Shown one piece after another: positions 46,427-58,661 of a stretch of DNA of 64,000 nt. The DNA is from Bufo bufo (Eukaryota; Chordata; Amphibia; Anura; Bufonidae). The notes beneath the pieces are model-generated. The model was given only the letters and a program-made list of their open reading frames with translations, did not search any database and was not told where the DNA came from. The stretch's first letter is position 1. Each line of letters begins with the position of its first letter. Location: the NCBI RefSeq assembly GCF_905171765.1, contig NC_053391.1, positions 107,482,644 to 107,546,643 of the forward strand, written 5' to 3'. The position numbers and the translations under genes were made by a program.

Positions 46427-47402
46427 TAATTGCAGGTATGAAGTTAAAAACAGAACTCGATCCTTTGCTAACAATCAATACAAAAGTTTAATCAAAGTAA
46501 AATTTTTGACTCCAGCCCTACACCGCAGTATCGTGAGGATCAGGAGACCAGGACCAAACCATCCAAACCCTCCAATGAGAATCATAACCACATAACCAAT
46601 CACGCACCTGGCGGTCCACACACAAAAAACTCCCAGTCCCAAAAAGTCAGTCCGATTTCGGATAAAATAGAGGAATCTCACACAACTTTAAAACCTATAC
46701 AGAATATAGCCCTCCCAACTGTGGAGACCACCCTACCCAGCCCTAAGAACCAAGATCTCTCTACTGAGGAATTTATGGATACATTCCGAGCACTTAGGTC
46801 AAAATACTATGAATATAAGGCCAGACACCAAACTCCATGCACAAATATGGAAGAACAGATCAATCTCATTAATCTCACCCCAGATCAAATCACTAAGTCA
46901 ACCAAAATAAACACATCCCCAGTAGAACTAGAGTTCTCTCTTCACCTATCACCAACACAAGATTCTACCATTAAACCACCTACAGATATTGTCGTTGTTG
47001 ACAATACAGGGTCAGGAGCAGAAGGGCTAGTCCCTTTCCTTGACCAGGCCTCAAAACCATTACCTGCAGGGGGTCCTTTTTTAGGGATGACAAAAAACAA
47101 GGGTTCCATCCCAAAAAACTACCAACAGATAACAAAAATTTTCAAACAAACACCAATAAAAAGAAAATTAGAACAAGAGGGAAGAGAGGAGGAACAGAAA
47201 AGAGGAAAATTAAAGTAAGAAATAAGAAAATAAAAATAGCACAGGATGACTCTGATAAAAATCTTCTATTTATCAACATAACAACTCAATATACATTAAA
47301 ACCACCTACTACAAAAAGGGCTCTCCTTCTGCCCATATAGGAATATTCAAAAATTTGGGAAAAAATTTAACTATACAAAGGCATTTTTAAATTGAAACCC
47401 CT
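46427..47402 (+). pseudogene. Penelope-like element N-terminal frame
   Basis: This continues the element from 38103. A 165-residue frame at 46721-47218 starts METTLPSPKNQ and ends in a basic tail KRGKLK. It has no known domain and probably represents the region before the RT. Stops and gaps precede and follow it. Confidence 0.5.
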
Positions 47403-48069
47403 ATGTCCCAAAAACAAGGAATCACCCATGTAAAAAAAGAGAATGGTCTAGAGGACGAAAACTTCAGACATCTAGATATACGCATTCCTACTTTCTATGA
47501 CCTGATCTCTACAGATTTAAAAAAGGCTATAAACGAACCAGATATACTAAACTACAAAGGTTTTCTGACCAACTTAGAACAAAAAGCCCTCAATAACCTA
47601 AAAAATAACCGGGACATAATCATTCGTCCGGCAGACAAAGGAGGGGCTATAGTCATTCAAAACTATATTGACTATGAAAAGGAAGCCCAGAGAATTCTTG
47701 GTGATACAGCATACTATATGAAAGTTCCACATGACCCCTTTTCAGATATAAATGAAAACTCACCAGTTCAATAAAAGAGGCCTATGGCAAGAGGTACATC
47801 TCCCAAAGATCCATAAAAGTCTAGAGAATCCTCCAGGGAGACCTATTATCTCCAACACAAAATGCGCTATGAGTAATCTGTCACAATATATGGATTTGCA
47901 CCTACAACCCTATGTCAAAAACCTACCTAGCTACCTCGATGATTTCAGCCAACTCATCAGTGAACTAAAAAACATCAGTTGGCAGGAATCATATGCATTT
48001 TTAACCATGGACTTTATGTCTCTATACACCAATATAAGACATGATCTAGGCCTACAGTGTATCAGATCA
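47403..48069 (+). pseudogene. Penelope-like reverse transcriptase, N-terminal half
   Basis: The frame at 47403-47774 has IIIRPADKGGAIVIQNY, the first RT block of PLEs. After a frameshift near 47760 the next frame carries LPKIHKSLENPPGRPIIS and FLTMDFMSLYTNI, which includes the first catalytic aspartate. It is cut at 48069 by the palindromic insertion and continues at 52022. Confidence 0.85.
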
Positions 48070-49042
48070 ATATAAAGAGTATGGTGGCTCTCTATCGCCT
48101 TTCACTGTGGATGGGTGCTACTAAGCCTAAAGACTCACCCGGTCAAATAAATTAAAAATGTACGGTATATAGAAAGGCTGAGCACTCTCCCAATGGACCA
48201 CAATACAGACTATTCAAAATTAATTATATTTATATTTATTACACCGATATATAGATCAGAAACTAAAAATACACCTTAAAAAATACAATACAATATAATT
48301 TGAATAAAAAGCGTTCAAATAAAAAGCGTTCAAATAAAAAGCATTAATGATGGTATACAAAAGATTAATGTATGCAACCTGAATAATATGCTGATTGGAA
48401 GAAAAAAGGAGTCGATATCTATTCAATATGTTCAATGTGAAAATAATTTTCGACCATAAGAAAATAAATGTTCGAATAAAAATAGGAACAAGTTATTTCC
48501 TTTCGGATAAATGTCCAGACTGGAATATGGTATTCGATATGAACTTGCAATAATAATGTGTTCAATATGTTCAATGTGAAAATAATTTTCGACCATAAGA
48601 AAATAAATGTTCGAATAAGAATAGGAACAAGTTTTTTCCTTTCGGATAAATGTCCAAACTAGAATATAATATTCGATATGAACTTGCAATAATAATGTCG
48701 ATTAGATATTATTCAATCAATATTCCCTGTATGGCAATGCGAAAAGGAGGAACATTCACTCTTGCGAAATGCCGTCTGGCTATAGCTCACGGTGGCGTCC
48801 CACGTGGCTAATGGAGTCAGATTCGGCTGGTACCTGTTAATGATGATTCAACAGGAGCAATATGAACGGTGTAGCCCTCTGTGTAAAGGTTCTTTAGTAG
48901 GAGAGTCTTTAAATGCAGCTCTGTCACTTCAAGGGTTTAAATGTTCGCTATATGCCATATGAATCCATCAGGGTAAAAAGAAGTCGATTCCAGTAGTTGA
49001 AGTCAAAAACGTCCATCAGCTGATGTGCGGGTCTTTTGAAAC

Positions 49043-49083
49043 CAGACGCGTTTCGGGGTCTTTTCCTCGCCCCTTCCTCAGTG
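49043..49083 (-). ncRNA. hammerhead-like motif, left palindrome arm
   Basis: On the minus strand CTGAGGA (49081-49075), a GGGG/CCCC helix, then GAAAC (49054-49050) and GCGTCTGG. It fits CUGANGA...GAAA with G at the variable position, but the first helix II pair is poor. This is the core typical of PLE terminal regions. Activity is unknown. Confidence 0.5.
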
Positions 49084-51088
49084 GTAGCCCGCAAAACGAA
49101 ATAAGCCCCTTTTTATACCCAAAATCCTCCATAATTGGGCAAAAAGGGAAATCTGGAATGGATCTAACAACTTGTTTGAGTTGGTTGCATGTAAAACCCG
49201 ATATGGAATAGAAAACTTATCAAACATCACCAAAAAGACCAAAATCTCACAAATAATTCCTTTTAAATAATCCATAATGAAGTTATATATCAACATACAA
49301 TATAGTCTATAAAGCAAATAGTGCTCTGAAGAAACGCAGGTGCGATTCTTCTAATTCATGTGTTTTTCCCATGCGTTTTCTCAGAATCCTACATCTACAG
49401 ACCATACCTAAACAAAAGACTCAGGATTTTCCAAGAAATTTGTGTAAAAATATTTAACAGCATATAATACATATATATGTATACATATATAGGACCATCT
49501 GTATCCCAATGATATAATTTTCCGAAAAACGCAATTGCGGTTTTTTTTGATCAATGCGGTTTTCATGCGTTATTCATGCGTTTTTCAAAAATTTGGATCA
49601 ATAATGGCTCTACATATGTCTGCATGTTAGTCACAAATGTCTTGGGTAATTGTAGCATATAATATACCACATAAACCAGATAACTATGAATAATATAGGT
49701 TAAAACATACTATATATCAGTAATTAAAATTTGTTTTTGTTTTTTTAAATTATTATTATTTTTTTTTTATTACCATTGAGTGCTATTTATATAGTATATT
49801 AATAAGAATGCATATGCAATTAAAATTAAAATATCGCTTTTTATGTTAATATCATATGTGGGTTAAAATGAATAAAATTACAGGGCACTTGCGAAAAGGT
49901 GTAATATAAAGAATAAAAGACATGAAATATATTCGTAAACTTCCTCATTTGTCTATTTTCGATAATTACTTCACTGATCATTTCATGGGTGTTCTATAAT
50001 GGATCTTCCAAATATTTGTACAGTGACTTTTTCAAAAGCCATTTCAAAGGGGGAAAGAACCCAAGGGGAGTAGAGGATTGGGAGCCTTGGGTTGGGATTC
50101 TTTCCCTCTTTCCCCCTTTGAAATGGCTTTTGAAAAAGTCACTGTACAAATATTTGGAAGATCCATTATAGAACACCCATGAAATGATCAGTGAAGTAAT
50201 TATCGAAAATAGACAAATGAGGAAGTTTACGAATATATTTCATGTCTTTTATTCTTTATATTACACCTTTTCGCAAGTGCCCTGTAATTTTATTCATTTT
50301 AACCCACATATGATATTAACATAAAAAGCGATATTTTAATTTTAATTGCATATGCATTCTTATTAATATACTATATAAATAGCACTCAATGGTAATAAAA
50401 AAAAAATAAATAATAATAATAATTTAAAAAAACAAAAACAAATTTTAATTACTGATATATAGTATGTTTTAACCTATATTATTCATAGTTATCTGGTTTA
50501 TGTGGTATATTATATGCTACAATTACCCAAGACATTTGTGACTAACATGCAGACATATGTAGAGCCATTATTGATCCAAATTTTTGAAAAACGCATGAAT
50601 AACGCATGAAAACCGCATTGATCAAAAAAAAACGCAATTGCGTTTTTCGGAAAATTATATCATTGGGATACAGATGGTCCTATATATGTATACATATATA
50701 TGTATTATATGCTGTTAAATATTTTTACACAAATTTCTTGGAAAATCCTGAGTCTTTTGTTTAGGTATGGTCTGTAGATGTAGGATTCTGAGAAAACGCA
50801 TGGGAAAAACACATGAATTAGAAGAATCGCACCTGCGTTTCTTCAGAGCACTATTTGCTTTATAGACTATATTGTATGTTGATATATAACTTCATTATGG
50901 ATTATTTAAAAGGAATTATTTGTGAGATTTTGGTCTTTTTGGTGATGTTTGATAAGTTTTCTATTCCATATCGGGTTTTACATGCAACCAACTCAAACAA
51001 GTTGTTAGATCCATTCCAGATTTCCCTTTTTGCCCAATTATGGAGGATTTTGGGTATAAAAAGGGGCTTATTTCGTTTTGCGGGCTAC

Positions 51089-51130
51089 CACTGAGGAAGG
51101 GGCGAGGAAAAGACCCCGAAACGCATCTGG
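51089..51130 (+). ncRNA. hammerhead-like motif, right palindrome arm
   Basis: The mirror copy of the left-arm motif: CTGAGGA at 51091-51097, GAAAC at 51118-51122. It differs from the left arm at one base (GCATC for GCGTC), which would weaken the short palindromic helix III. Confidence 0.5.
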
Positions 51131-52021
51131 TTTCAAAAGACCCGCACATCAGCTGATGGACGTTTTTGACTTCAACTACTGGAATCGACTTCTTTTTACC
51201 CTGATGGATTCATATGGCATATAGCGAACATTTAAACCCTTGAAGTGACAGAGCTGCATTTAAAGACTCTCCTACTAAAGAACCTTTACACAGAGGGCTA
51301 CACCGTTCATATTGCTCCTGTTGAATCATCATTAACAGGTACCAGCCGAATCTGACTCCATTAGCCACGTGGGACGCCACCGTGAGCTATAGCCAGACGG
51401 CATTTCGCAAGAGTGAATGTTCCTCCTTTTCGCATTGCCATACAGGGAATATTGATTGAATAATATCTAATCGACATTATTATTGCAAGTTCATATCGAA
51501 TATTATATTCTAGTTTGGACATTTATCCGAAAGGAAAAAACTTGTTCCTATTCTTATTCGAACATTTATTTTCTTATGGTCGAAAATTATTTTCACATTG
51601 AACATATTAAACACATTATTATTGCAAGTTTATATCGAATACCATATTCCAGTCTGGACATTTATCCGAAAGGAAATAACTTGTTCCTATTTTTATTCGA
51701 ACATTTATTTTCTTATGGTCGAAAATTATTTTCACATTGAACATATTGAATAGATATCGACTCCTTTTTTCTTCCAATCAGCATATTATTCAGGTTGCAT
51801 ACATTAATCTTTTGTATACCATCATTAATGCTTTTTATTTGAACGCTTTTTATTTGAACGCTTTTTATTCAAATTATATTGTATTGTATTTTTTAAGGTG
51901 TATTTTTAGTTTCTGATCTATATATCGGTGTAATAAATATAAATATAATTAATTTTGAATAGTCTGTATTGTGGTCCATTGGGAGAGTGCTCAGCCTTTC
52001 TATATACAGTGTATCAGATCA

Positions 52022-52728
52022 GTCCTAAAAAAAACACCAGTCTTAAATCTCCCCAAGTAAATTTCCTATTAGAAAGCCTATGCTTCATATTGGAAAATAA
52101 TTACTTTATAGACAATGGGAACATATATCATCAGTGTAAGGGGACCACCATGGGGACACGGGTAGAGCCTTCTCTCGCTAATCTTTTTATGGGGGAATTT
52201 GAAAAGACATACATCAGGTACATTGATAACATATTTATTATATGGGACGGAGATGAACTTTCCGCGAGTACCTAAACCACACTGACTGGGGGATCAGCTT
52301 TAGCCCCAATTTTAATAAGATAGAAATTGAGTTCCTAGATATTGTCATTACAAACTGTAACAATACCATATCCACAAAAACTCACTTCAAGTCTGTTGAT
52401 ACAAATAGCTATATCCACTACTCCAGCTTTCACCACAAAATGGCTACAAAATATCCTATACATCCAATGCAAACGAATAAGATGTGACTGCACCCATAAG
52501 GATGATTTTATACAGCAGGCACATATTATCAAAAAGAGGTTCTCTGACAAGAATTACCCCGCCCCACCGATAAAAAATGCAATTAGGAAAAGCATATCCT
52601 CTACACAAGAGGAATGTTTGACAATAACTACAAAAAAGCAAGTAAGACCAGATCGTACTAACTTCATTACACAATACAGCACCTCGAATAGATACATTAA
52701 AGAAGTACTAACCAAACACTGTAATATA
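52022..52728 (+). pseudogene. Penelope-like reverse transcriptase, C-terminal half
   Basis: This continues the gene cut at 48069. It contains KGTTMGTRVEPSLANLFMG and then RYIDNIFIIWDG, where the usual second aspartate of YIDD reads N. After frameshifts the post-RT region CKRIRCDCTHKDDFIQQAHI appears (52464 on). It ends where the Tc1 element inserts at 52729, so no GIY-YIG domain is present. Confidence 0.85.
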
Positions 52729-52830
52729 CAGTCAGGTCCATGAATATTGGGACATCAACACAATTCTAACATTTTTGGCTCTATACACCACCACAATGGA
52801 TTTGAAATGAAACGAACAAGATGTGCTTTA

Positions 52831-53556
52831 AAGGGTTTCTACCACTTTGTTTTCACAAAATTAGCTTTCAGACACTAGCGATCCGCTAGTGTCTGCTCTA
52901 CCAAACCATCCTAATATAATAGCTTATTGTGCAGCCGTTTTGCTAAAAAAAGAACTTATATCGATATGCTAATGAGCCTCTAGGTGCTATGGGGGCGTCA
53001 TTAGCACCTAGAGGCTCGGTCTACCTTCACAAAATGCCGCCACCCAACGGGTCCCTCCAGCCCGCCCATCTCCTCCGGAATGCGATCCTCCCTGTGAGCC
53101 AGCGGACGAATTCTCGCGCATGCGCCGTGCGCGTCTGTATTCGGCACATGCGCAGTGAATGTCTGACCGCTCCCCTGCTCAGACATCTCCACTGCGCCTG
53201 CGCCGATGACGTCATAGTGCTCCGAGGAACAGGCACAGTGGAGATGTCTGTGCAGAAAGCGGTCAGACATTCACTGCGCATGCGCCGAATACAGACGCGC
53301 ACGGCGCATGCGTGAGACTTGGCGGGCTGGAGGGACGCGCTGGGCGGCGGCATTTTGTGAAGGTAGACCGAGCCTCTAGGTGCTAATGACGCCCCCATAG
53401 CACCTAGAGGCTCATTAGCATATCGATATAAGTTCTTTTTTTAGCGAAACGGCTGCACAATAAGCTATTATATTAGGATTGTTTGGTAGAGCAGACACTA
53501 GCGGATCGCTAATGTCTGAAAGCTAATTTTGTGAAAACGAAGTGGTAGAAACCCTT
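52831..53556. mobile_element. 726-bp hairpin element in Tc1 copy B
   Basis: The ends are AAGGGTTTCTACCACTT and the complement. Both arms run for over 200 bp through TTAGCACCTAGAGGCTC and on into GCGCATGCG-rich sequence, so nearly the whole element folds. Its target lies in CTTTAACTGCAG of the Tc1 repeat. A three-base TTA/TCA duplication is possible (Harbinger-like) but not certain. Open frames over it come from the palindrome. Confidence 0.85.
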
Positions 53557-53813
53557 TCACCGCAGACTGTCAGCTTTAATTTGAGGGTATTTACATCCAA
53601 ATCAGGCGACCGGTGTAGGAATTACAACAGTTTGCATATGTTCCTCCCTCTTGTTAAGGGACCAAAAGTAATGGAACAATTGGCTTCTCAGCTGTTCCAT
53701 GGCCAGATGTGTGTTATTCCCTCATTATAGCAATTACAATGAGCAGATAAAAGGTCCAGAGTTCATTTCAAGTGAGATATTTGCATTTGGAATCTGTTGC
53801 TATCAACTCTCAA

Positions 53814-54792
53814 GATGAGATCCAAAGAGCTGTCACTATCAGTGAAGCAAGCCATCATTGGGCTGAAAAAACTAAACAAACCCATCTGAGAGATAGCAAA
53901 AACATTAGGCGTGGCCAAAACAACTGTTTGGAACATTCTTAAAAAGAAGGAACGCACCGGTGAGCTCAGCAACACCAAAAGACCCGGAAGACCACGGAAA
54001 ACAACTGTGGTGGTTGACCGAATAATTATTTCCCTGGTGAACAAAACACCCTTCACAACAGTTGGCCAGATCAAGAACACTCACTAGGAGGTAGGTGTAT
54101 GTGTGTCAAAGTCAACAATCAAGAGAAGACTTCACCAGAGTGAATACAGAGGGTTCACCACAAGATGGAAACCATTGGTGAGCCTCAAAAACAGGAAGGC
54201 CAGATTAGAGTTCTCCAAACGGCATCTAAAAAGGCCTTCACAGTCCTGGAACAACATCCTATGGACAGATGAGACCAAGATCAACTTGTACCAGAGTGAT
54301 GGTAAGAGAAGAGTATGAAGAAGGAAAGGAACTGCTCATGATCCTAAGCATACCACCTCATCAGTGAAGCATGGTGGTGGTAGTGTCATGGCGTGTGCAT
54401 GTATGGCTGCCAATGGAACTGGTTCTCTTGTATTTATTGATAATGTGATTGCTGACAAAAGCAGCAGGATGAATTCTGAAGTGTTTCGGGTAATATTATC
54501 TGCTCATATTCAGCCAAATGCTTCAGAACTCATTGGACGGCGCTTCACAGTGCAGATGGACAATGACCCAAAGCATATTGCAAAAGCAACCAAAGAGTTT
54601 TTTAAGGGAAAGAAGTGGAATGTTATGCAATGGCCAAGTCAATCACCTGAACTGAATCTGATTGAGCATGCATTTCACTTGCTGAAGACAAAACTGAAGG
54701 GAAAATGCCCCAAGAACAAGCAGGAACTGAAGACAGTTGCAGTAGTGGCCTGGCAGAGCATCACCAGGGATGAAACCCAGTGTCTGGTGATT
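53814..54792 (+). pseudogene. Tc1 transposase, DD34E, three stops and truncated
   Basis: It starts MRSKELSLSVKQAIIGLKKL at 53814. In-frame stops follow KPI (near 53886), NTH (near 54086) and KRRV (54316-54318). It retains WTDETK, QMDNDPKH and SPELNLIEH. The C-terminus is lost after TRDETQCLV. Unlike copy A it keeps one frame almost throughout, so the two copies decayed independently. Confidence 0.9.
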
Positions 54793-55053
54793 TCAAAATA
54801 CCGGAATGCGCAGACCGGAAAAAAAAAGGTGAAAAAAATAAATGCCGGATCCGTTTTGCCGGATGACACCGGAAAGACGGATCCGGAATTTCAATGCATT
54901 TTTCTGACTGATCAGGCATTTTTAAGACTGATCAGGATCCTGATCAGTCTTACAAATGCCATTAGTTGGCATACGTTTTGCCGGATCCGGCAGGCAGTTC
55001 TGGTGACGGAACTGCTTGCTGGATCACTCTGCCGCAAGTGTGAAAGTAGCCTA
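54793..55053. mobile_element. short element ending GTGTGAAAGTAGCCT
   Basis: Filled with CCGGATCCG and GATCAGGATCCTGATC hairpins, and ending with the same terminus as the MITEs at 812 and 16766. No matching left terminus was found at its junction with the Tc1 copy. Confidence 0.55.
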
Positions 55054-55686
55054 ATATATTAACCGCGGACTAACAGTACAACTAAAATCTGTTACATCAA
55101 AGAAGACTAAATAAATAAACAAAAGCTAGCTGACAAAATAATGTGCTCCTAAGTTATGCCCAATTGAAGATTTATGAGACTGTAACAATCTAATATTAAT
55201 TGACTACAGGATCTAACCAACACAGTAACTATTTCTGCTGTTTTAGTATATTTTAACTTTGTATGCGTGAGCCCCGCATTTAAAGGACTGGGATCACTAA
55301 TTTGAACTTTTGAAGTTTATTTTTATGAAATGAGTCTATGCATTATGTTAAATGTGTTTTATTGATTGTTGAATAAGTAAAGTCACATGCAAATGAATGT
55401 GAGCCGGCCAATTTGTTTTTATTTATAAAAATACGCTTTTTAGTTGAAGAGCAGTCAGCAGGCCAGGCACCAATTAGTTGGTGAGTGTCCTCCAATCAGA
55501 AATAATTTAATTTAAATATAGTGTCACACCTAAAATGTTGTGACTTACAGTATATACCAGTATATACCCCCAAAATGTTGCCACAATAATTAACTGTTGA
55601 CTAAAGAAGCTTAAATAAAACCTCTCCAGAAATATCTGTCTGAATTCTTCATGTAATAACAATTCTGGAACATCTATTGTTATGGT
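55054..55686. other. unannotated A/T-rich spacer
   Basis: No gene or repeat end recognised, and no continuation of the Penelope-like element could be shown. Confidence 0.35.
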
Positions 55687-56479
55687 TCTAAGATTAGAGA
55701 TGTCGCGAACATAAAATTTTCCGTTCGCGAACGGCGAACGCGAACTTCCGCGAATGTTCGTGAACGGGCGAACCGCCATGGACTTCAATAGACAGGCAAA
55801 TTTTAAAACCCACAGGGACTCTTTCTGGCCACAATAGTGATGGAAAAGTTGTTTCAAGGGGACTAACACCTGGACTGTGGCATGCCAGAGGGGGATCCAT
55901 GGCAAAACTCCCATGGAAAATTACGTAGTTGACGCAGAGTGTGGTAAGTTGAATTCGCAATGCGATTAATATAACCTGCATTAATCGCATTGCGATTTCA
56001 ACTTGGAACTAAGTTCCTAATGGTTGTATTGCTAGAATTGACAAATATAACGAATATAGCACTATATTCTCAATCTTCGTTATATTCTAGCAACACAACC
56101 ATTAGGAACCCAGCTCTAAGTTGAATTCGCAATGCGATTAATATAACCTGTATACAATTATTAGATTACATCGTAGTCAACTTAGTCAAATTTGATTACA
56201 ACTTAGTCAAATTTGTGACACTGCAGCTTCAGAATGAATCTAAATTGGATGCTGTCCTTGCTTTTTGATAGTAGGTGGGAGGGTCTGGGAGGGAGGGTAT
56301 GCTGATTGGCTGGAATGTGTCTGCTGACTGTGAGGTACAGGGTCAAAGTTTGCTCAATGATGATGTATAGGGGGCAGACCGAACATCGCATATGTTCGCC
56401 CACCGCGGCGAACGCAAACAAGCTATGTTCGCCGGGAACTGTTCGCCGGCGAATAGTTCGGGACATCTCTATCTAAGAT
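55687..56479. mobile_element. non-autonomous hAT element
   Basis: TCTAAGAT is duplicated at 55687-55694 and 56472-56479 (8 bp, diagnostic of hAT). The ends are TAGAGATGTCGCGAAC and GTTCGGGACATCTCTA. Subterminal GCGAAC motifs are clustered at both ends. Inside are a hairpin at 56012-56107 and a direct repeat starting AAGTTGAATTCGCAATGCG at 55946 and 56118. Confidence 0.9.
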
Positions 56480-57330
56480 GTGTCATTCCTCTAATATTCC
56501 TGCTAGAAATTTTAAATGAATAGCTAGCAACTTGCAATTAAGATTCAGCAGGGTGTTAACAATTGGAGGTGTGCCCTGCACAGTCTGAAACTATCCAATT
56601 GTTTTAATGTGAATTCAATGATTTGAGAATAAAATAGGCTAATAAGGCTAAGTGAATAAAAGTATTCAAGTGTGATGTTAAAAATAAATGCAAACAAAAT
56701 CACTTACAGTTGGTAGAAGTAGTTGGCAAAATTAAATAACAGTCACCTAGTCTGCAACAACAATGCTCCCATTGCCATGCTCCCAACATGATACATTGCA
56801 GACACCCTATGGTAATACAGAGTAAAATAACACCATCTCACCTAATTGATGTCCTCAGTGGAGCTGACAGCTTTGTCTCATGCATCGAACTTTTCTAACT
56901 TAATGGTCTCTCTTACTCAGGATGTCCAGTAAGCAGTACGCATGTTCTGAGCTATCTAACCACTCAGGAATGCAGCCTTTACAGAACAATAGGAGTCTTG
57001 TATACATGAAAATAAATATCATTACATTAAAAATTAATATAAATAATTAAAGGTTAAAGAATCAGTACTCAATTAAAAATACCCTTACAACACCCCAATC
57101 AGCGTTGCCAGTATCAGACTGTGTAGGGACATGCCTTCAACTGGTTACACCCAGTCTGACCTTAACTGCAGACTGCTGCCATTTCATTCATAACATCTAG
57201 CAGGAATAAAAGAATGACAGAACTATAAAGTCATAAGTATAAATGCAGAATTGTTATTATATACAGAAATTACTAAAACACACGGGTCAGGAGAGGTACC
57301 AGGCACATTGTTTTCCTTTATTTTCTTTTG
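56480..57330. other. unannotated A/T-rich spacer
   Basis: No supported gene, repeat or RNA seen. Confidence 0.4.
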
Positions 57331-57950
57331 TTTAAGAGTAGTGATGGACGAACATCGGCCGGGACGGTTCGCGAACGCGATCAAGTGTTCGCGAACCACA
57401 AGTTCGCGGCGGGCCCCTCTCACTTTAATGGCAGGCGAACCTGAAAAACCTTCAGCTCATATTTGCAGCCACCAAATAATTACAAGAAGTGCACAAATCG
57501 TCCCACAACATGGACAGTGACATACCAGATGTATTATTTGAATTTACGATCTCCATTCATTATTTTTTTCAATGCGAAAAATCGGCAATGTAATTTTCGC
57601 CTATGCGCATGCGTAAAATATGCGCGGCCTACTACAGCAACTGGGTTTCCACCAGACCGAAGTTGGATGCGATCAGAAAAGATGGTTAGCAACAATGTTT
57701 CGCGACGTTGAGGAAGGATTTCTGATCACTGTAAGTAATTTGACATTAAAGCAGAGTATTTGATTACATTTCACATGCATGTTATAACAATCGCTGTATA
57801 TGCAGATCGAGTGTTTAAAAAAAGCGCCATTGTGAAAAATCCCTAATGATGCGATTTATTTTTTTGCGGTACACACAACTTCACATTTTATAAGGTCTCA
57901 TGAGATATTAGTGATTGGTTTACTAATTATTGTTGTGAGAACTTGCGACT

Positions 57951-58538
57951 CCAGTACAGGCCCCAAAAATTTGCCAATAGGCATTCACCTGACAGCAAAG
58001 AACTTTGGATTCTGTGGCTGGAAGTACATTAGGCGGTCACAGGATAAAAATGTAACTGTCGGCCAGTACAGGCCCCAAAAATTAGCCAATAGGCGTTCAC
58101 CTGACAGCAAAGAACTTTGGATTCTGTGGCTGGAGGTACATTAGGCGATCACAGGATAAATATGTAACTGTCGGCCAGTACAGGCCCCAAAAATTAGCTA
58201 ATAGGCATTTACCTGACAGCAAAGAATTTGGGAATCTGTGGCTGGAGGTACATTAGGCGGTCACAGGATAAATATGTAACTGTCGGCCATTACAGGCCCC
58301 AAAAATTAGCCAATAGGCGTTCACCTGACAGCAAAGAACTTTGGATTCTGTGGCTGGAGGAACATTAGGCGGTCACAGGATAAATATGTAACTGTCGACC
58401 AGTGCAGGCCCCAAAAATTTGCCAATAGGCATTAACTGACAGCAAAGAACTTTGGATTCTGTGGCTGGAGGTACATTATGCGGACAGAAGATAAATATGT
58501 AACTGTCGACCAGTACAGGGCCAAAAAATTTGGCATTA
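57951..58538. repeat. 112-bp tandem repeat, about 5.2 copies
   Basis: Copies of CCAGTACAGGCCCCAAAAAT start at 57951, 58063, 58175, 58287, 58399 and 58510. They differ at a few bases each. The array is inside the hAT element, downstream of the transposase. Confidence 0.93.
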
Positions 58539-58661
58539 AACGGACAAAAAAGGCCTTTTATGCCGCTGTATTTACCTGAGAGAGGGACCATGATTTGTTC
58601 TGGGTGGTGGCGGATATTTGTGGGCTGTCATGAGGAATTTCAATCAAACATGGTCTACTCG

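Larger units (their letters stand above)
48070..52004. mobile_element. 3.9-kb near-perfect palindrome with 17-bp target duplication
   Basis: TACAGTGTATCAGATCA is present at 48053-48069 and 52005-52021, so the insertion into the RT gene is precise. Left arm from about 48165 and right arm to 52004 are inverted copies of about 1.9 kb around a centre near 50083, which has a small extra hairpin. The first 95 bases (48070-48164) are unpaired. Each arm has two 139-bp direct repeats (48424, 48563; mirrored at 51473-51745), three TAAAAAGCGTTCAAA steps, and a hammerhead-like motif. No protein frame is recognised. Confidence 0.9.
52729..54792 (+). mobile_element. Tc1/mariner element (copy B), 3'-truncated
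   Basis: It starts CAGTCAGGTCCATGAATATT next to TA at 52727-52728 and is the same family as 10957-12884. A large hairpin element is inserted in its left inverted repeat. The right end is missing: sequence switches to an unrelated short element after CTGGTGAT. Confidence 0.9.

Noticed and set aside
49994..50176. Same 60-codon peptide start and end on both strands
   Set aside because: This is caused by the centre of the 3.9-kb palindrome, not by genes.
53001..53398. Open frames up to 123 codons on both strands
   Set aside because: They lie across the arms of the hairpin element at 52831-53556 and have no recognised domain.
57911..58144. Frame of 77 codons with internal repetition
   Set aside because: It is simply translation of the 112-bp tandem repeat.
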